Both the position numbers and the translations under genes were made by a program. The notes under the pieces were generated by a model that did no database searches, was not told where the DNA came from, and saw only the letters and a program-made list of their open reading frames with translations. From NCBI GenBank assembly GCA_019309565.1, contig JAFDFZ010000002.1:1-64000 (forward strand): DNA of 64,000 bases, written 5' to 3'. The DNA is from Deltaproteobacteria bacterium (GTDB lineage Bacteria; Desulfobacterota; Desulfobacteria; Desulfobacterales; SURF-15). This document shows positions 44,940-54,524 of this stretch, one piece after another (position 1 is the stretch's first letter; every line of letters begins with the position of its first letter).

Positions 44940-46307
44940 TTGAATTTCCAGCCGATATTCAAACCAAAGACAATGGCTGTTGTCGGGGTTTCTTTGAGCA
45001 ACGATCGTCACCCTGCCAATGTGATCTTCAACAAAGCCCATCTTCGATCTCCCGTCAAGGTATTTGCGGTCAACCCCAAAGGCGGTGTTCTTCAGGGGGA
45101 AACGGTATATCCCAGCATCGCGCAGATTCCACAGCAGATTGATTTGGCCGTGATTGCCGTAAGAGCCGAATATGCCCCGGCGGTTGTTGAAGATTGCATT
45201 AAACATGGAGTTGGCGGGGCGGCCGTCATTTCAGGCGGATTTGCAGAAGTTGGAAGAGGCGACCTTCAGGATCGCATGGTGGAATATGCAAGGAAGGCGG
45301 ACTTCCCGTTTATCGGCCCCAATTGCCTGGGGCTTTATTCGCCGCCCCGGGTGGATACCTTTTTTCTGCCCAGTGAACGTATGGTTCGCCCTGAATCCGG
45401 AAATGTGGCATTGGTAAGCCAAAGCGGCGGAGTACTGGTGGATCAGATGGTGAAGTTCGCAAATGAGGGGATCGGCTTGTCAAAAGCGGTTAGCATTGGA
45501 AACAAAGCACTGGTGAACGAACTCCACCTGCTCGATTATTTTACCAGGGACAAGCAGACAAAAGTGATTGCGTTTTACCTAGAGGGGTTCGGTGAAAACG
45601 AAGGTAGAAAATTTGTACTTGCCGCCAGCAGGTGCTCCAAACCGGTCATTGTGTTAAAGGCCGGAAAGACACCAGATGGAAGCCGCGCGGTCAGCAGCCA
45701 TACAGCTTCTATTGCAGGAGACTATGAGGTGTTCTCATCGGTGATGACTCAATACGGCCTGGTTGAAGCCAAAAACGAGTTTGAATTGCTATCCTTCTGT
45801 GAGTCTTTGAGCTATTATAATCGCAGCATTTCAGGCAGCATCGGTATCATCAGCCCAAGCGGAGGGCATGGTGCCCTGGCAGTGGACGCCTGCACCGCCC
45901 ATGGTTTGATGGTCAGGCAGTTGTCAGACCGGGTTCAGCAGCGAATAAAGAAGAATTTAAGCCGCAGCGTAAGAGATATCGCCTCTACGGAAAATCCCAT
46001 CGATCTGACCGGAAGCGCTGTTGACCATGATTTTGTTGCAGCCGCAGAGGGCTTGAGCAGGGCCAGGGAAATTGATTGTGTCATTGTCTTAATGTTGCCG
46101 TACTCTCCGGGAATTTCTTCGGATTTGGGCGCAAGGATAAGTCAAATATTTCGGGGTACGGGCAAACCCGTTGTCGCCTATGTACCTCACCTCGAGAAGT
46201 ACCGAATGCTTATTGAAGGTTTCGAGTTTAACCGCATTCCCGTATCCTCTTCCATTGAAGGGGCGGTTTTGATGGTGGAGGCCTTGAAAAGGAGCCGTCC
46301 GTGCTGA
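44940..46307 (+). CDS. Acyl-CoA synthetase (ADP-forming) alpha subunit
   Basis: A 455-residue CoA-binding/succinyl-CoA-ligase-like subunit. CoA-binding Rossmann domain: KTMAVVGVSLSNDRHPANVI, FAVNPKGGVLQG, VISGGFAEVG, FIGPNCLGLY. The flavodoxin-like domains follow, with GNVALVSQSGGV, the phosphohistidine region SSHTASIAGDYEVF and IISPSGGHGALAVDACT. With the ATP-grasp beta subunit next door it makes ATP from acyl-CoA and ADP. TTG 44940 is chosen because AAGGAGG lies 5 bases upstream; an earlier ATG gives a non-homologous extension. Overlaps the next gene by 7 bases. Confidence 0.88.
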   Translation: MNFQPIFKPKTMAVVGVSLSNDRHPANVIFNKAHLRSPVKVFAVNPKGGVLQGETVYPSIAQIPQQIDLAVIAVRAEYAPAVVEDCIKHGVGGAAVISGGFAEVGRGDLQDRMVEYARKADFPFIGPNCLGLYSPPRVDTFFLPSERMVRPESGNVALVSQSGGVLVDQMVKFANEGIGLSKAVSIGNKALVNELHLLDYFTRDKQTKVIAFYLEGFGENEGRKFVLAASRCSKPVIVLKAGKTPDGSRAVSSHTASIAGDYEVFSSVMTQYGLVEAKNEFELLSFCESLSYYNRSISGSIGIISPSGGHGALAVDACTAHGLMVRQLSDRVQQRIKKNLSRSVRDIASTENPIDLTGSAVDHDFVAAAEGLSRAREIDCVIVLMLPYSPGISSDLGARISQIFRGTGKPVVAYVPHLEKYRMLIEGFEFNRIPVSSSIEGAVLMVEALKRSRPC

Positions 46308-46975
46308 ACAAAAGAATTGAAGCCATTGTAAAGGCATCGAGGAAAAATGGATGGGTTCTTGAGCCCGATGCCAAAAAAATATTTCAACTTGCAGGAATGT
46401 CGGTCCCCAGGTTCAGGTGGGCCAAACATTTGAAAGAGGCGGTTGAGGCAGCATCGGAAATAGGCTACCCTGTAGTGGGAAAGATAGTGTCCCCCAAGAT
46501 ATTGCACAAGTCCGATGAAGGGGGGGTTGTTACGGGAATCAACACACGCAATGAGCTTGAGAGGACATTTGAGAAATTCAAATCCTTCAGGGGCTTTGAT
46601 GGAATGTTGGTTGAAGAAACCGTTGTCGGCACCGAGCTTATCTTCGGGGCGAAGATGGATTATCAGTTTGGACCGGTAGTGCTGTTGGGTATCGGTGGAA
46701 CCGGTGTTGAAATATACCGTGACATCAGCATTCGAATGACACCCATCACCGGGAACGATGTGCTTTCAATGATAAGAGGGCTCAAAGCCCGTCAACTCAT
46801 TGAAGGGTATAGAAGCAATCCTCCGGTAAATATCGATAAATTATCAGAAACAATGTTGAAATTCTCCGAAGTGGTGATGAAACTTGAAAGCGATTTTCAA
46901 AGCATCGATTTGAATCCTGTGATGTGTACAACAAAAGACTGCATAGTTGTCGATGCCCGCATCATATTAAAATAA
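46301..46975 (+). CDS. Acyl-CoA synthetase (ADP-forming) beta subunit
   Basis: A 224-residue ATP-grasp_5 protein, the separate beta subunit. VVGKIVSPKILHKSDEGGVV is the nucleotide-lobe signature, GTELIFGAKMDYQFGPVVLL and GIGGTGVEIYRDISIRMTPI the core, and SIDLNPVM the metal/ATP Glu/Asn-type loop (Asp-Leu-Asn here). GTG start at 46301 overlaps the alpha-subunit stop. Separate subunits are known in archaea and some anaerobes; fused forms are common in bacteria. Probably works on acetate or other short acyl groups. Confidence 0.88.
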   Translation: MLNKRIEAIVKASRKNGWVLEPDAKKIFQLAGMSVPRFRWAKHLKEAVEAASEIGYPVVGKIVSPKILHKSDEGGVVTGINTRNELERTFEKFKSFRGFDGMLVEETVVGTELIFGAKMDYQFGPVVLLGIGGTGVEIYRDISIRMTPITGNDVLSMIRGLKARQLIEGYRSNPPVNIDKLSETMLKFSEVVMKLESDFQSIDLNPVMCTTKDCIVVDARIILK

Positions 46976-47015
46976 TATACCTGAACCTAAAAGTTTATTT
47001 CACGGAGGTTTTGAG

Positions 47016-47462
47016 ATGACAGAGCTTATATTATGGAAAAACCGGGAACTTGAAAGACTTAGAAGAGATATTGAAAGAGTTTTTAGACGATGCTGCGTGG
47101 GTTTTGGGGTTCCGTTGTCCCTGATGGAATTTCCCGAAGCGTTTTCGGTGAACCTCACGGAAACCGGCCAGGATCTGATATTGACAGCCAGGCTGCCCGG
47201 TATGAAGCCAGAGGACATGGATATCTCGGTAACGGAGAACTCCCTTACCATCAAAGGGCAGACAGAAGAGGAAATCTTGGATGAGGGAGATTTTTACCAG
47301 CGTGTCGAAAGACGGTTCGGATCTTTTTCACGGACCATTTCATTGCCCTGCAGGGTTAAGGTGGATGAAATAGAGGCGACATACAAGGCTGGCATTCTGA
47401 AAATTACCATGCCTAAACAACAGAAGGAAGCCTCTCGCGGCATCCGGATTGATGTCAAATAG
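47016..47462 (+). CDS. Small heat-shock protein Hsp20
   Basis: A 148-residue Hsp20. The alpha-crystallin domain at about 46-135 has NLTETGQDLILTARLPGMKP, EDMDISVTENSLTIKGQ, FSRTISLPCRVKVDEIEATY and KAGILKITMPK (the A-x-x-x-n-G-V/I-L motif); the tail ends RGIRIDVK. Holds unfolding proteins without ATP. GGAGG precedes the ATG. Together with the Lon-related protease just downstream it reads as a protein-quality pair. Confidence 0.93.
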   Translation: MTELILWKNRELERLRRDIERVFRRCCVGFGVPLSLMEFPEAFSVNLTETGQDLILTARLPGMKPEDMDISVTENSLTIKGQTEEEILDEGDFYQRVERRFGSFSRTISLPCRVKVDEIEATYKAGILKITMPKQQKEASRGIRIDVK

Positions 47463-47566
47463 AAGCGATTACTTGAGTTCATGGCAGAATGTCAGATTTG
47501 CATTATTGTTATAGTCGACTGCCGGGTAGACCTAATCATGTTTGACTGAAAGGAAGGAGGTTCAAT

Positions 47567-50017
47567 ATGACCGATAGCACAGCCCATAAAGAAGTCGCTG
47601 TGGAAAACCTCAGATGGCGACTTGATTCAGCCACTTTGCCTTTTGAAACCACCCAGGATATCGAACCGTTAAAGGAGATCATCGGTCAGGATCGAGGTGT
47701 TGAATCCATACGGTTCGGGATAAACATTGATAAGCCTGGATATAATATATTCGTTACCGGTATTGCAGGCTCCGGCAGAATGTCGACGGTCAAAAAACTT
47801 CTTGAAGAGATGTCCAAACGGGATTCGGCTCCAGATGACCTCTGTTACGTTAACTGTTTCAAGAACCCTGAGACCCCCACTCTTCTGCGATTCAAGGCCG
47901 GCCAGGGGGCTGCCTTTAAAAGAGATGTAAAAAATCTGGTGGAAAGGCTGAAGAAAGAGATCCCCGAGTTTTTCGAAAGCCAGGAATACATAAGCATGAA
48001 AAAACAGATTATGGAGACCTATGAGAAGCAGGCGAATAGTTTCTTCAAAGCACTGGACCAGAAGGTCAAAGAGGAAGGGTTTGCACTGGTGGATGTTCAG
48101 GTGGGACAGTTTAAAAGACCCGAATTGATGCCCATAGTCGATGACAAGCCTGTTCCGCTTGACCAGCTTGAGACCATGGTGGAAAAGGGAAGATTTCCGA
48201 AAGATGAATACGAATCACTTAAACAAAAACACGCCAGACTGAAGGAACAGATCGACCAGATCTTTCTTGAACTCAGAGATCTGCAAAGGGAGGTCAAGGA
48301 GAAGATCGAAGCCATGGATCGTGCTGCATTCATGAAAACCGCATCCGAACTTGCAGGCAGGATTGCCGAAAAAAATGATTCCCAGGCCGTCAAAAACTAT
48401 CTGAAGGAGATGATCGAAGATATGGCGGACCACCTTGAAATATTCAGCCCCCAGCAGCCGGTACAGATTCCCGGAGTTCTTCCGCTGATGGCCGAGGTGG
48501 ACCGATTCCAACCTTATGAAGTAAACCTGTTGGTGGATAACAGCCAACAGAAAAGCCCGCCGGTTATCGTAGAGGAATATCCCACCTACAGGAACATCTT
48601 CGGGAGCATCGAACGGGTTGTGGATCGCAGTGGGGTGTGGCGAACGGATTTCAGTAAAATCAAGGCAGGCTCTCTGATTAAAGCCAATGGGGGATTTCTT
48701 GTGTTTAATCTGATGGATGCCATCGTGGAGCCCGGCGTGTGGCCGGCTTTGAAACGGGCGTTTAAAAGCGGCAGATTGGAAATTCAAACCTTTGATCCAT
48801 TTTATTTTTTCACCACAACAGGACTCAAGCCAGACCCCATCGACCTGAACCTGAAAGTGGTACTCATCTCAGACGTGTTTCTATATCAGTTGTTGCTTTA
48901 TTATGATCCGGATATCAAAAAGATATTCAAGGTCCGGGCTGACTTTGACACGGCCATGAACAAAACCGATGCCAGCATTCAGCAATTTGCGGAATTTATA
49001 AGGATGGTCGTAGAGGAAGAGAAGTTGCGGGCCTTTGATCGTTCTGCGGTTGCAGCCATGGTTGAGCATGCGGTTCGCATGACAGGTAGACAGGAGAAGA
49101 TATCCACAAGCTTCCCGGCGATTCGAGATCTGATTAGGGAGGCAGATTTTTGGTCAGGCCGAGAGAACCAGTCCATTGTTACGGAAAAACATGTGGACAA
49201 AGCCATCGAATCCAAGATCTACCGCTCAAACATGGTCGAGGAACACCTCCAGGAGATGATTAATCGGGGCACGCTGATGATCGATGTGGACGGAGCGGTT
49301 GTCGGCCAGGTTAACGGGCTTGCGATTTATGCTTTGGGAGATTACACGTTCGGCAAGCCTTCCCGGATCACCGCCTCGACCTCCATGGGCCGAGCAGGGA
49401 TCATCAACATCGAGCGCGAAGCCGATCTGTCCGGTAATACGCATAACAAAGGAGTTTTGATATTAAGTGGATATCTAAGAAAAAAATATGCCCAGGACAA
49501 ACCACTGACCATGAGTGCCAGCATCGCTTTTGAACAATCTTACACCGGGGTTGATGGCGACAGCGCGTCATCCACCGAGATCTATGCCCTGCTCTCCAGT
49601 CTGTCGGGGGTTCCGATAAAACAGTCGATTGCCGTTACCGGATCGGTCAACCAAAAGGGAGAGATTCAAGCCATCGGAGGTGTAAACCAAAAAATCGAGG
49701 GCTTTTTCGATTGCTGCCGACATAAAGGGTTGACAGGAGAGCAAGGGGTTATGATCCCTGAAAGCAATGTAAAAGACCTCATGCTGCGCAAAGATGTGGT
49801 GGAAGCGGTCAAAGATGGAAAGTTTCATATTTATCCGGTAAAAAGCATCGATCAGGGCATTGAGATTCTCACCGGCAGAAAATCGGGTGAAAAGCAACCG
49901 GATGGTGGTTATCCGGAAGGGACCATAAACTACCTGGTGGATCAAAAGTTAAGAGAACTTGCCGAGGGGCTGAGGCAGTTTGCAGGCGAAGAGGAAAAGG
50001 AAAAAAAAGGATCTTAA
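47567..50017 (+). CDS. Lon-related AAA+ protease (S16)
   Basis: An 816-residue member of the Lon-related family with the AAA_32 N domain rather than the LON substrate domain. The P-loop-like segment is GIAGSGRMSTVKKLLEE, with Arg where Lys is usual, as in this family. A long coiled-coil insert (about 190-300) follows. AAA remnants include IKANGGFLVFNLMDAI. The S16 proteolytic domain has the catalytic Ser in GVDGDSASSTEIYALLSSL and the Lys in GSVNQKGEIQAIGG. A strong AAGGAGG precedes it. Degrades damaged proteins; exact clients unknown. Confidence 0.92.
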   Translation: MTDSTAHKEVAVENLRWRLDSATLPFETTQDIEPLKEIIGQDRGVESIRFGINIDKPGYNIFVTGIAGSGRMSTVKKLLEEMSKRDSAPDDLCYVNCFKNPETPTLLRFKAGQGAAFKRDVKNLVERLKKEIPEFFESQEYISMKKQIMETYEKQANSFFKALDQKVKEEGFALVDVQVGQFKRPELMPIVDDKPVPLDQLETMVEKGRFPKDEYESLKQKHARLKEQIDQIFLELRDLQREVKEKIEAMDRAAFMKTASELAGRIAEKNDSQAVKNYLKEMIEDMADHLEIFSPQQPVQIPGVLPLMAEVDRFQPYEVNLLVDNSQQKSPPVIVEEYPTYRNIFGSIERVVDRSGVWRTDFSKIKAGSLIKANGGFLVFNLMDAIVEPGVWPALKRAFKSGRLEIQTFDPFYFFTTTGLKPDPIDLNLKVVLISDVFLYQLLLYYDPDIKKIFKVRADFDTAMNKTDASIQQFAEFIRMVVEEEKLRAFDRSAVAAMVEHAVRMTGRQEKISTSFPAIRDLIREADFWSGRENQSIVTEKHVDKAIESKIYRSNMVEEHLQEMINRGTLMIDVDGAVVGQVNGLAIYALGDYTFGKPSRITASTSMGRAGIINIEREADLSGNTHNKGVLILSGYLRKKYAQDKPLTMSASIAFEQSYTGVDGDSASSTEIYALLSSLSGVPIKQSIAVTGSVNQKGEIQAIGGVNQKIEGFFDCCRHKGLTGEQGVMIPESNVKDLMLRKDVVEAVKDGKFHIYPVKSIDQGIEILTGRKSGEKQPDGGYPEGTINYLVDQKLRELAEGLRQFAGEEEKEKKGS

Positions 50018-50030
50018 AGAAAGGCATGTC

Positions 50031-51161
50031 ATGACGAAACATCTGGTTCTGGTGGGCGGAGGCCATGCTCACTTGACCGTGTTAAGGCATGTAGATAAAT
50101 TTGTAAACGACGGGCATCAGGTAACCCTCATCGCCCCTTGCCGGTATCACTATTATTCGGGGATGGGCTCCGGATTGCTTTCAGGGATTTACCGGCCCCA
50201 AGACATACGATTTAACATACAAAAGATGATCGAGGATCGGGGTGGTGCATTCGTTGAGAACAGGGCTGTTCGAATCGATACGAACAAACGGTGTGTTGAT
50301 TTTGAAACTGGAGGAAAAATCAAATACGATGTGCTGTCTGTAAACACAGGAAGTTATGTCCCCAAAGCGGGCATTCCTGACTCGGAACCGCACATATATC
50401 CGGTAAAGCCGATCGAAAACCTTTTCAGAGCCCGACAGGAGATCATTGATCGTTTGCGACATGGAGCAATTCGCCTGGTGATTGTCGGAGGGGGGCCGGC
50501 AGGTCTTGAACTAACGGGCAATGTGTGGCGTCTGGTCAAGGACTGGTCGTCTGCGGCCACCGTCACTTTCCTGGCAGGGCGAAAGTTGATGAGCTCATTC
50601 CCTGAAAAAGTTCGTAAACTTGCCGCTAAGGGATTGTCCTATCGCGGCATTCGTATGGTTGAAGGCGCCGATGTGCAACGATTTGAGAACAATAATGCCG
50701 TGCTTGATGATGGTCGAAAGTTTCCCTATGATTTTGCATTGCTGGCATGGGGCATAAAGCCCTCTTCTGTTTGCAGGCAATCCGGGCTGCCAAGCGACGA
50801 GCACGGCGGGATGTTAGTTAATGAATATCTTCAAAGCGTAGAGCATCCAGAGATCTTTGGCGGCGGGGATTGTATATGCTTTCAACCAAAACCGCTTAAC
50901 AAGGTAGGTGTGTATCCGGTTCGGCAAAACCCGATTCTTTTTCATAACCTTATGGAGGCCGTAAATGGTGGGAGGAGAATGAAGCCTTTTAGGCCTCAGA
51001 GAAGTTATCTTTTGATATTCAATCTTGGAGACGGTAGCGGAATATTTTATAAGAAAAATTGGATCTGGAAGGGCAAAGTTGCCTATCTTTTAAAAGATTA
51101 TATCGATAGAAGGTTTATGAAACGGTTTCAGGTCTCCGGGGAGAGGCAAGAAAATTCGTAA
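50031..51161 (+). CDS. FAD/NAD(P)-dependent pyridine nucleotide oxidoreductase
   Basis: A 376-residue flavoprotein of the NDH-2/SQR fold: FAD motif LVLVGGGHAHLTVL at the start, the second dinucleotide motif LVIVGGGPAGLELTGNV, and C-terminal FAD-site EIFGGGDC. VGGGHAHLTVL is typical of the oxidoreductase domain that in some bacteria is fused to SelD, and of related NADH dehydrogenase-like proteins. ATG 50031 follows AAAGG. It starts 13 bases after the Lon-related gene, likely in one operon. No catalytic Cys pair of sulfide:quinone reductase was recognised. Confidence 0.82.
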   Translation: MTKHLVLVGGGHAHLTVLRHVDKFVNDGHQVTLIAPCRYHYYSGMGSGLLSGIYRPQDIRFNIQKMIEDRGGAFVENRAVRIDTNKRCVDFETGGKIKYDVLSVNTGSYVPKAGIPDSEPHIYPVKPIENLFRARQEIIDRLRHGAIRLVIVGGGPAGLELTGNVWRLVKDWSSAATVTFLAGRKLMSSFPEKVRKLAAKGLSYRGIRMVEGADVQRFENNNAVLDDGRKFPYDFALLAWGIKPSSVCRQSGLPSDEHGGMLVNEYLQSVEHPEIFGGGDCICFQPKPLNKVGVYPVRQNPILFHNLMEAVNGGRRMKPFRPQRSYLLIFNLGDGSGIFYKKNWIWKGKVAYLLKDYIDRRFMKRFQVSGERQENS

Positions 51162-51248
51162 AGAACATGTGCAATGATAAGCGTTTCGGTGAACACTGCT
51201 GGCTGATTATAGAATCATTCCGTTTGCTGAGGAGGGGTAAGTTTTTCT

Positions 51249-52517
51249 ATGGGAAAACATATCGGTTTTGTTTCGACACGATTTGCGGGCACCGACGGCG
51301 TTTCTCTTGAGGCAAGCAAATGGCGGGAAGTATTGATACGAAACGGGCATACCTGTTTCTGGTTTGCCGGTGAGCTGGATCGCGCACCGGAAAGAAGTTT
51401 TCTTGTACCCGAAGCACATTTCCGGCACGAGAAAATCGAATGGATTAATTCCAAAATTTTCGGAAAGAAACAAAGAACCGCAGAAGTCACGAAGGAGATA
51501 GAAAATCTAAAAAACCACCTGAAAAAACACCTACGGACGTTTATCAGGAAATTCAAAATAGATATTTTGATAGTGGAAAATTCGCTAAGCATCCCCATGA
51601 ACCTTCCTTTAGGGCTGGCATTGACGGAAACCATCGCAGAGACGTTGATCCCTACCATCGCGCATCACCACGATTTTCACTGGGAGAGGGTTCGCTACAC
51701 CCTGACCGCAGCAGGCGATTACATCCGCATGTCATTTCCCCCCAATCTTCATAACATCGAACATGTGGTCATCAATTCCGTCGCACAGGAGGAGCTTGCT
51801 CTTCGTACCGGCATCTCTTCGTTGATTATTCCAAACGTGTTGGACTTCGAGAATCCACCGAGGGTAAAAATAGGCCGAACAGAAGCATTTCGCTTATCCA
51901 TCGGCTTGAAATCGGAAGATATAATGATTCTGCAGCCAACCCGCATAGTACAACGCAAGGGGATTGAACATGCCGTAGAACTGGTAAAAGAATTAAAAGA
52001 TCCCAGATATAAACTGGTGGTCTCCCACGAGGCGGGAGATGAAGGATTCGAATATGCCGAGTGGCTGAAAGAAGAAGCAAAAGGCCATGGGGTGGATCTT
52101 CGGCTGTTCAACGCCAGGATGGCAGATCCCCTGGGAGATAACAACAACGGTATCCAAAAGGATCACTTCTCGCTTTGGGATGTCTATCCGCACGCCGATT
52201 TCATCACCTATCCCAGCCTGTATGAGGGGTTCGGCAACGCCTTTCTGGAAGCGATCTATTTTAAAAAGCCCATCTTGATCAATCGGTACTCCATTTTCGT
52301 GAGAGACATCGAACCCCGTGGCTTTGACCTGGTAGTCATGGACGGCTTTCTTTCCCGTAGAACTGTCAGCAAGGTAAGGGAAATTTTGGAGAACCCCGAA
52401 AGAATGAAGAAAATGGTTGACTACAATTATGAAATCGCACGCCGGCATTATTCCTTTGCTGTGCTTCAGAGGTGGTTGAAAACCATTTTGGTTAATTTTT
52501 TCGGGATGGAAGACTAG
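51249..52517 (+). CDS. GT4-type glycosyltransferase
   Basis: A 422-residue GT-B enzyme. N-lobe: HIGFVSTRFAGTDGVSLEAS (acceptor/donor loop). C-lobe: MILQPTRIVQRKGIEHAVEL (donor-site Arg/Lys) and YPSLYEGFGNAFLEA, the E-x7-E pattern of GT4 retaining enzymes. The middle DFHWERVRYTLTAAGDYIRM resembles transferases that build mannosyl-glucosylglycerate-type solutes, which is a guess. It lies beside glycogen genes but is convergent with glgB (26-base overlap), so it is not in the glg operon. AGGAGGGG sits 10 bases upstream. Confidence 0.82.
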   Translation: MGKHIGFVSTRFAGTDGVSLEASKWREVLIRNGHTCFWFAGELDRAPERSFLVPEAHFRHEKIEWINSKIFGKKQRTAEVTKEIENLKNHLKKHLRTFIRKFKIDILIVENSLSIPMNLPLGLALTETIAETLIPTIAHHHDFHWERVRYTLTAAGDYIRMSFPPNLHNIEHVVINSVAQEELALRTGISSLIIPNVLDFENPPRVKIGRTEAFRLSIGLKSEDIMILQPTRIVQRKGIEHAVELVKELKDPRYKLVVSHEAGDEGFEYAEWLKEEAKGHGVDLRLFNARMADPLGDNNNGIQKDHFSLWDVYPHADFITYPSLYEGFGNAFLEAIYFKKPILINRYSIFVRDIEPRGFDLVVMDGFLSRRTVSKVREILENPERMKKMVDYNYEIARRHYSFAVLQRWLKTILVNFFGMED

Positions 52518-54522
52518 CGGGTTCAAGCACAACAACCGTTCTGGTGGGAAGATAAAGGCTTAACATGTGCCGGGTGCGGCTGTTTTCCTTTTCTGCAATC
52601 GTGAAATGACACTGCTCCGGGTCAAGCCGTCCATGGCCTCCGTATTCCGGTGCGTCGCTGTTCAGGATCATTCGGTATTTACCCGGTATGGTTTGAAAGC
52701 GGTATCCTACATGCGATCGACTGGGGTGAAAATTGAATGCAAACACAAGCCCTGCCCTTTCAAAAGCGATCACTTTATCGCCCGAATGTTCGCAAAGCAA
52801 CCTGGGTCCGGTACCGGCAAGAAGGCGGTAGGTTTTTGCCAGTGAGATCATATCGTGATCAAATTTAGCCAAAAGATGGTATTTAAAAGAGGGATCGTCA
52901 ACCAGATGCCATTGTCTTCTAGCATATTTATATGACCACTGGTTTGCTTGACTGGGAAAATCTATCCATTCCGGATGGCCGAATTCATTTCCCATGAAGT
53001 TCAGATACCCGTCTCCGGCGGTTGCAAGTGTTATGAGGCGAATCATCTTTATCAGGGCAAGACCTCTGTCAACCGCCGGATGGTTGTCATCTATTTGCAT
53101 ATGCTCGTACATTGCCGATCCAATCAGACGGAATATAAGTGTTTGATCTCCCACCAGCGCCTGGTCATGGGACTCTGCGTAGCTGATGGTTTTTTCATCC
53201 TGCCTCCGATTGGTCAATTCACAGTACAAATCCCCCATGGGCCAATCTTCATCCCGTATCTCCTTAGTTAGGCGAATCCAATAATCCGGCACCCCCATGG
53301 CAAAGCGATAATCGAACCCGATACCGCCCTCTGATAAAGGTACCGCAAGCCCCGGCATGCCGCTGACATCCTCGGCAACCGTGACGGCATGCGGACGTAC
53401 CTGGTGGATCACCTTGTTGGCCAGGGCCAAATAGGTAAGGGCGTCTTCATCCACGCTTTCATCGAAATAGTGCTCGTAAGAAGTAAAGGCCTTTCCCAGG
53501 CCATGATGCAAATAAAGCATGCTGGTGATGCCGTCGAATCGAAATCCATCCACACGGTATTCATCTAGCCAGAATCGGCAGTTTGAAAGAAGAAAATGCA
53601 GCACCTGGTATTTTCCATAATCAAAACACCTCGAATCCCAGGCATCATGTCGTCCTCTTGGGCCATCGTGAAAATATTGGTAAGGCGTTCCATCAAAACG
53701 GCTTAGCCCCTCGACTTCGTTGGACACCGCATGGGAGTGAACGATATCCATGATAACCCGAAGTCCGTAACCATGGGCCGTATCGATCAGACGCTTGAGG
53801 GCACAAGGGGTTCCGAAGCGGGAGGTGGCGGCGAAAAAACTGGAGACATGGTAGCCGAAAGATCCGTAATAGGGATGCTCCTGGACGGCCATAAGCTGCA
53901 GCGTGTTGTAACCGGCTTTTATGATACGGGGCAGGATATTTTCGGTGAATTCGTCGTATGTGCCGATTTTTTCTTCTTCCTGTGCCATTCCTACATGGGC
54001 TTCATAGATCAACGGAGGATCCTGGGAACCAATAAAATCGGGATACTTCCACTGGTATGGTTTTGGCGGGAACCAAACCTGGGCATTGAAAATCAGGGTG
54101 TCTGGATCCTGCAATACACGCCGGGTATAGGCGGGGATACGATCTCCGCTTCCACCGGGCCAGTGAATTCGCAAACGATACAGCTGTCCATGGGACAGTG
54201 TGTCTGCCGGCAGCCTGATTTCCCAGACACCCTCATTATCCAGCCGATTCAACGAAAAAGAGGGGGTTTCCCGCCAACCGGTGAATTCTCCTAACAGATA
54301 GATGGCAGTTGCATTGGGGGCCCATTCCCGTATGATCCAGTGGTTGTCGCGGAAATGAATCCCGAAATACTCATGGCCGGAAGCAAAGTCGGCCAAACTC
54401 ATTTTTCTCTGTGTCAACCGATTTTCCATATTTTGGATCTTTTCGATACGGCGGGCCAAGATTTTTTCATACGGCTTTAAAAGAGGATCTTTTTCGAGCA
54501 GGCGTTTCAGTTTTTCTTTCAT
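52492..54522 (-). CDS. glgB: 1,4-alpha-glucan branching enzyme
   Basis: A 676-residue GH13 enzyme closer to the eukaryotic-type GBE than to the long bacterial GlgB. It has an N-terminal CBM48 (WIIREWAPNATAIYLLGEFT), the catalytic barrel with MDIVHSHAV, nucleophile Asp in DGFRFDGITSML, acid Glu in VAEDVSGMP and the transition-state Asp in YAESHDQALVG, and a C-terminal beta domain. It makes alpha-1,6 branches in glycogen. It lies 2 bases after glgA on the minus strand. Confidence 0.93.
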   Translation of the reverse strand: MKEKLKRLLEKDPLLKPYEKILARRIEKIQNMENRLTQRKMSLADFASGHEYFGIHFRDNHWIIREWAPNATAIYLLGEFTGWRETPSFSLNRLDNEGVWEIRLPADTLSHGQLYRLRIHWPGGSGDRIPAYTRRVLQDPDTLIFNAQVWFPPKPYQWKYPDFIGSQDPPLIYEAHVGMAQEEEKIGTYDEFTENILPRIIKAGYNTLQLMAVQEHPYYGSFGYHVSSFFAATSRFGTPCALKRLIDTAHGYGLRVIMDIVHSHAVSNEVEGLSRFDGTPYQYFHDGPRGRHDAWDSRCFDYGKYQVLHFLLSNCRFWLDEYRVDGFRFDGITSMLYLHHGLGKAFTSYEHYFDESVDEDALTYLALANKVIHQVRPHAVTVAEDVSGMPGLAVPLSEGGIGFDYRFAMGVPDYWIRLTKEIRDEDWPMGDLYCELTNRRQDEKTISYAESHDQALVGDQTLIFRLIGSAMYEHMQIDDNHPAVDRGLALIKMIRLITLATAGDGYLNFMGNEFGHPEWIDFPSQANQWSYKYARRQWHLVDDPSFKYHLLAKFDHDMISLAKTYRLLAGTGPRLLCEHSGDKVIAFERAGLVFAFNFHPSRSHVGYRFQTIPGKYRMILNSDAPEYGGHGRLDPEQCHFTIAEKENSRTRHMLSLYLPTRTVVVLEPASLPSRKN

Positions 54523-54524
54523 GT

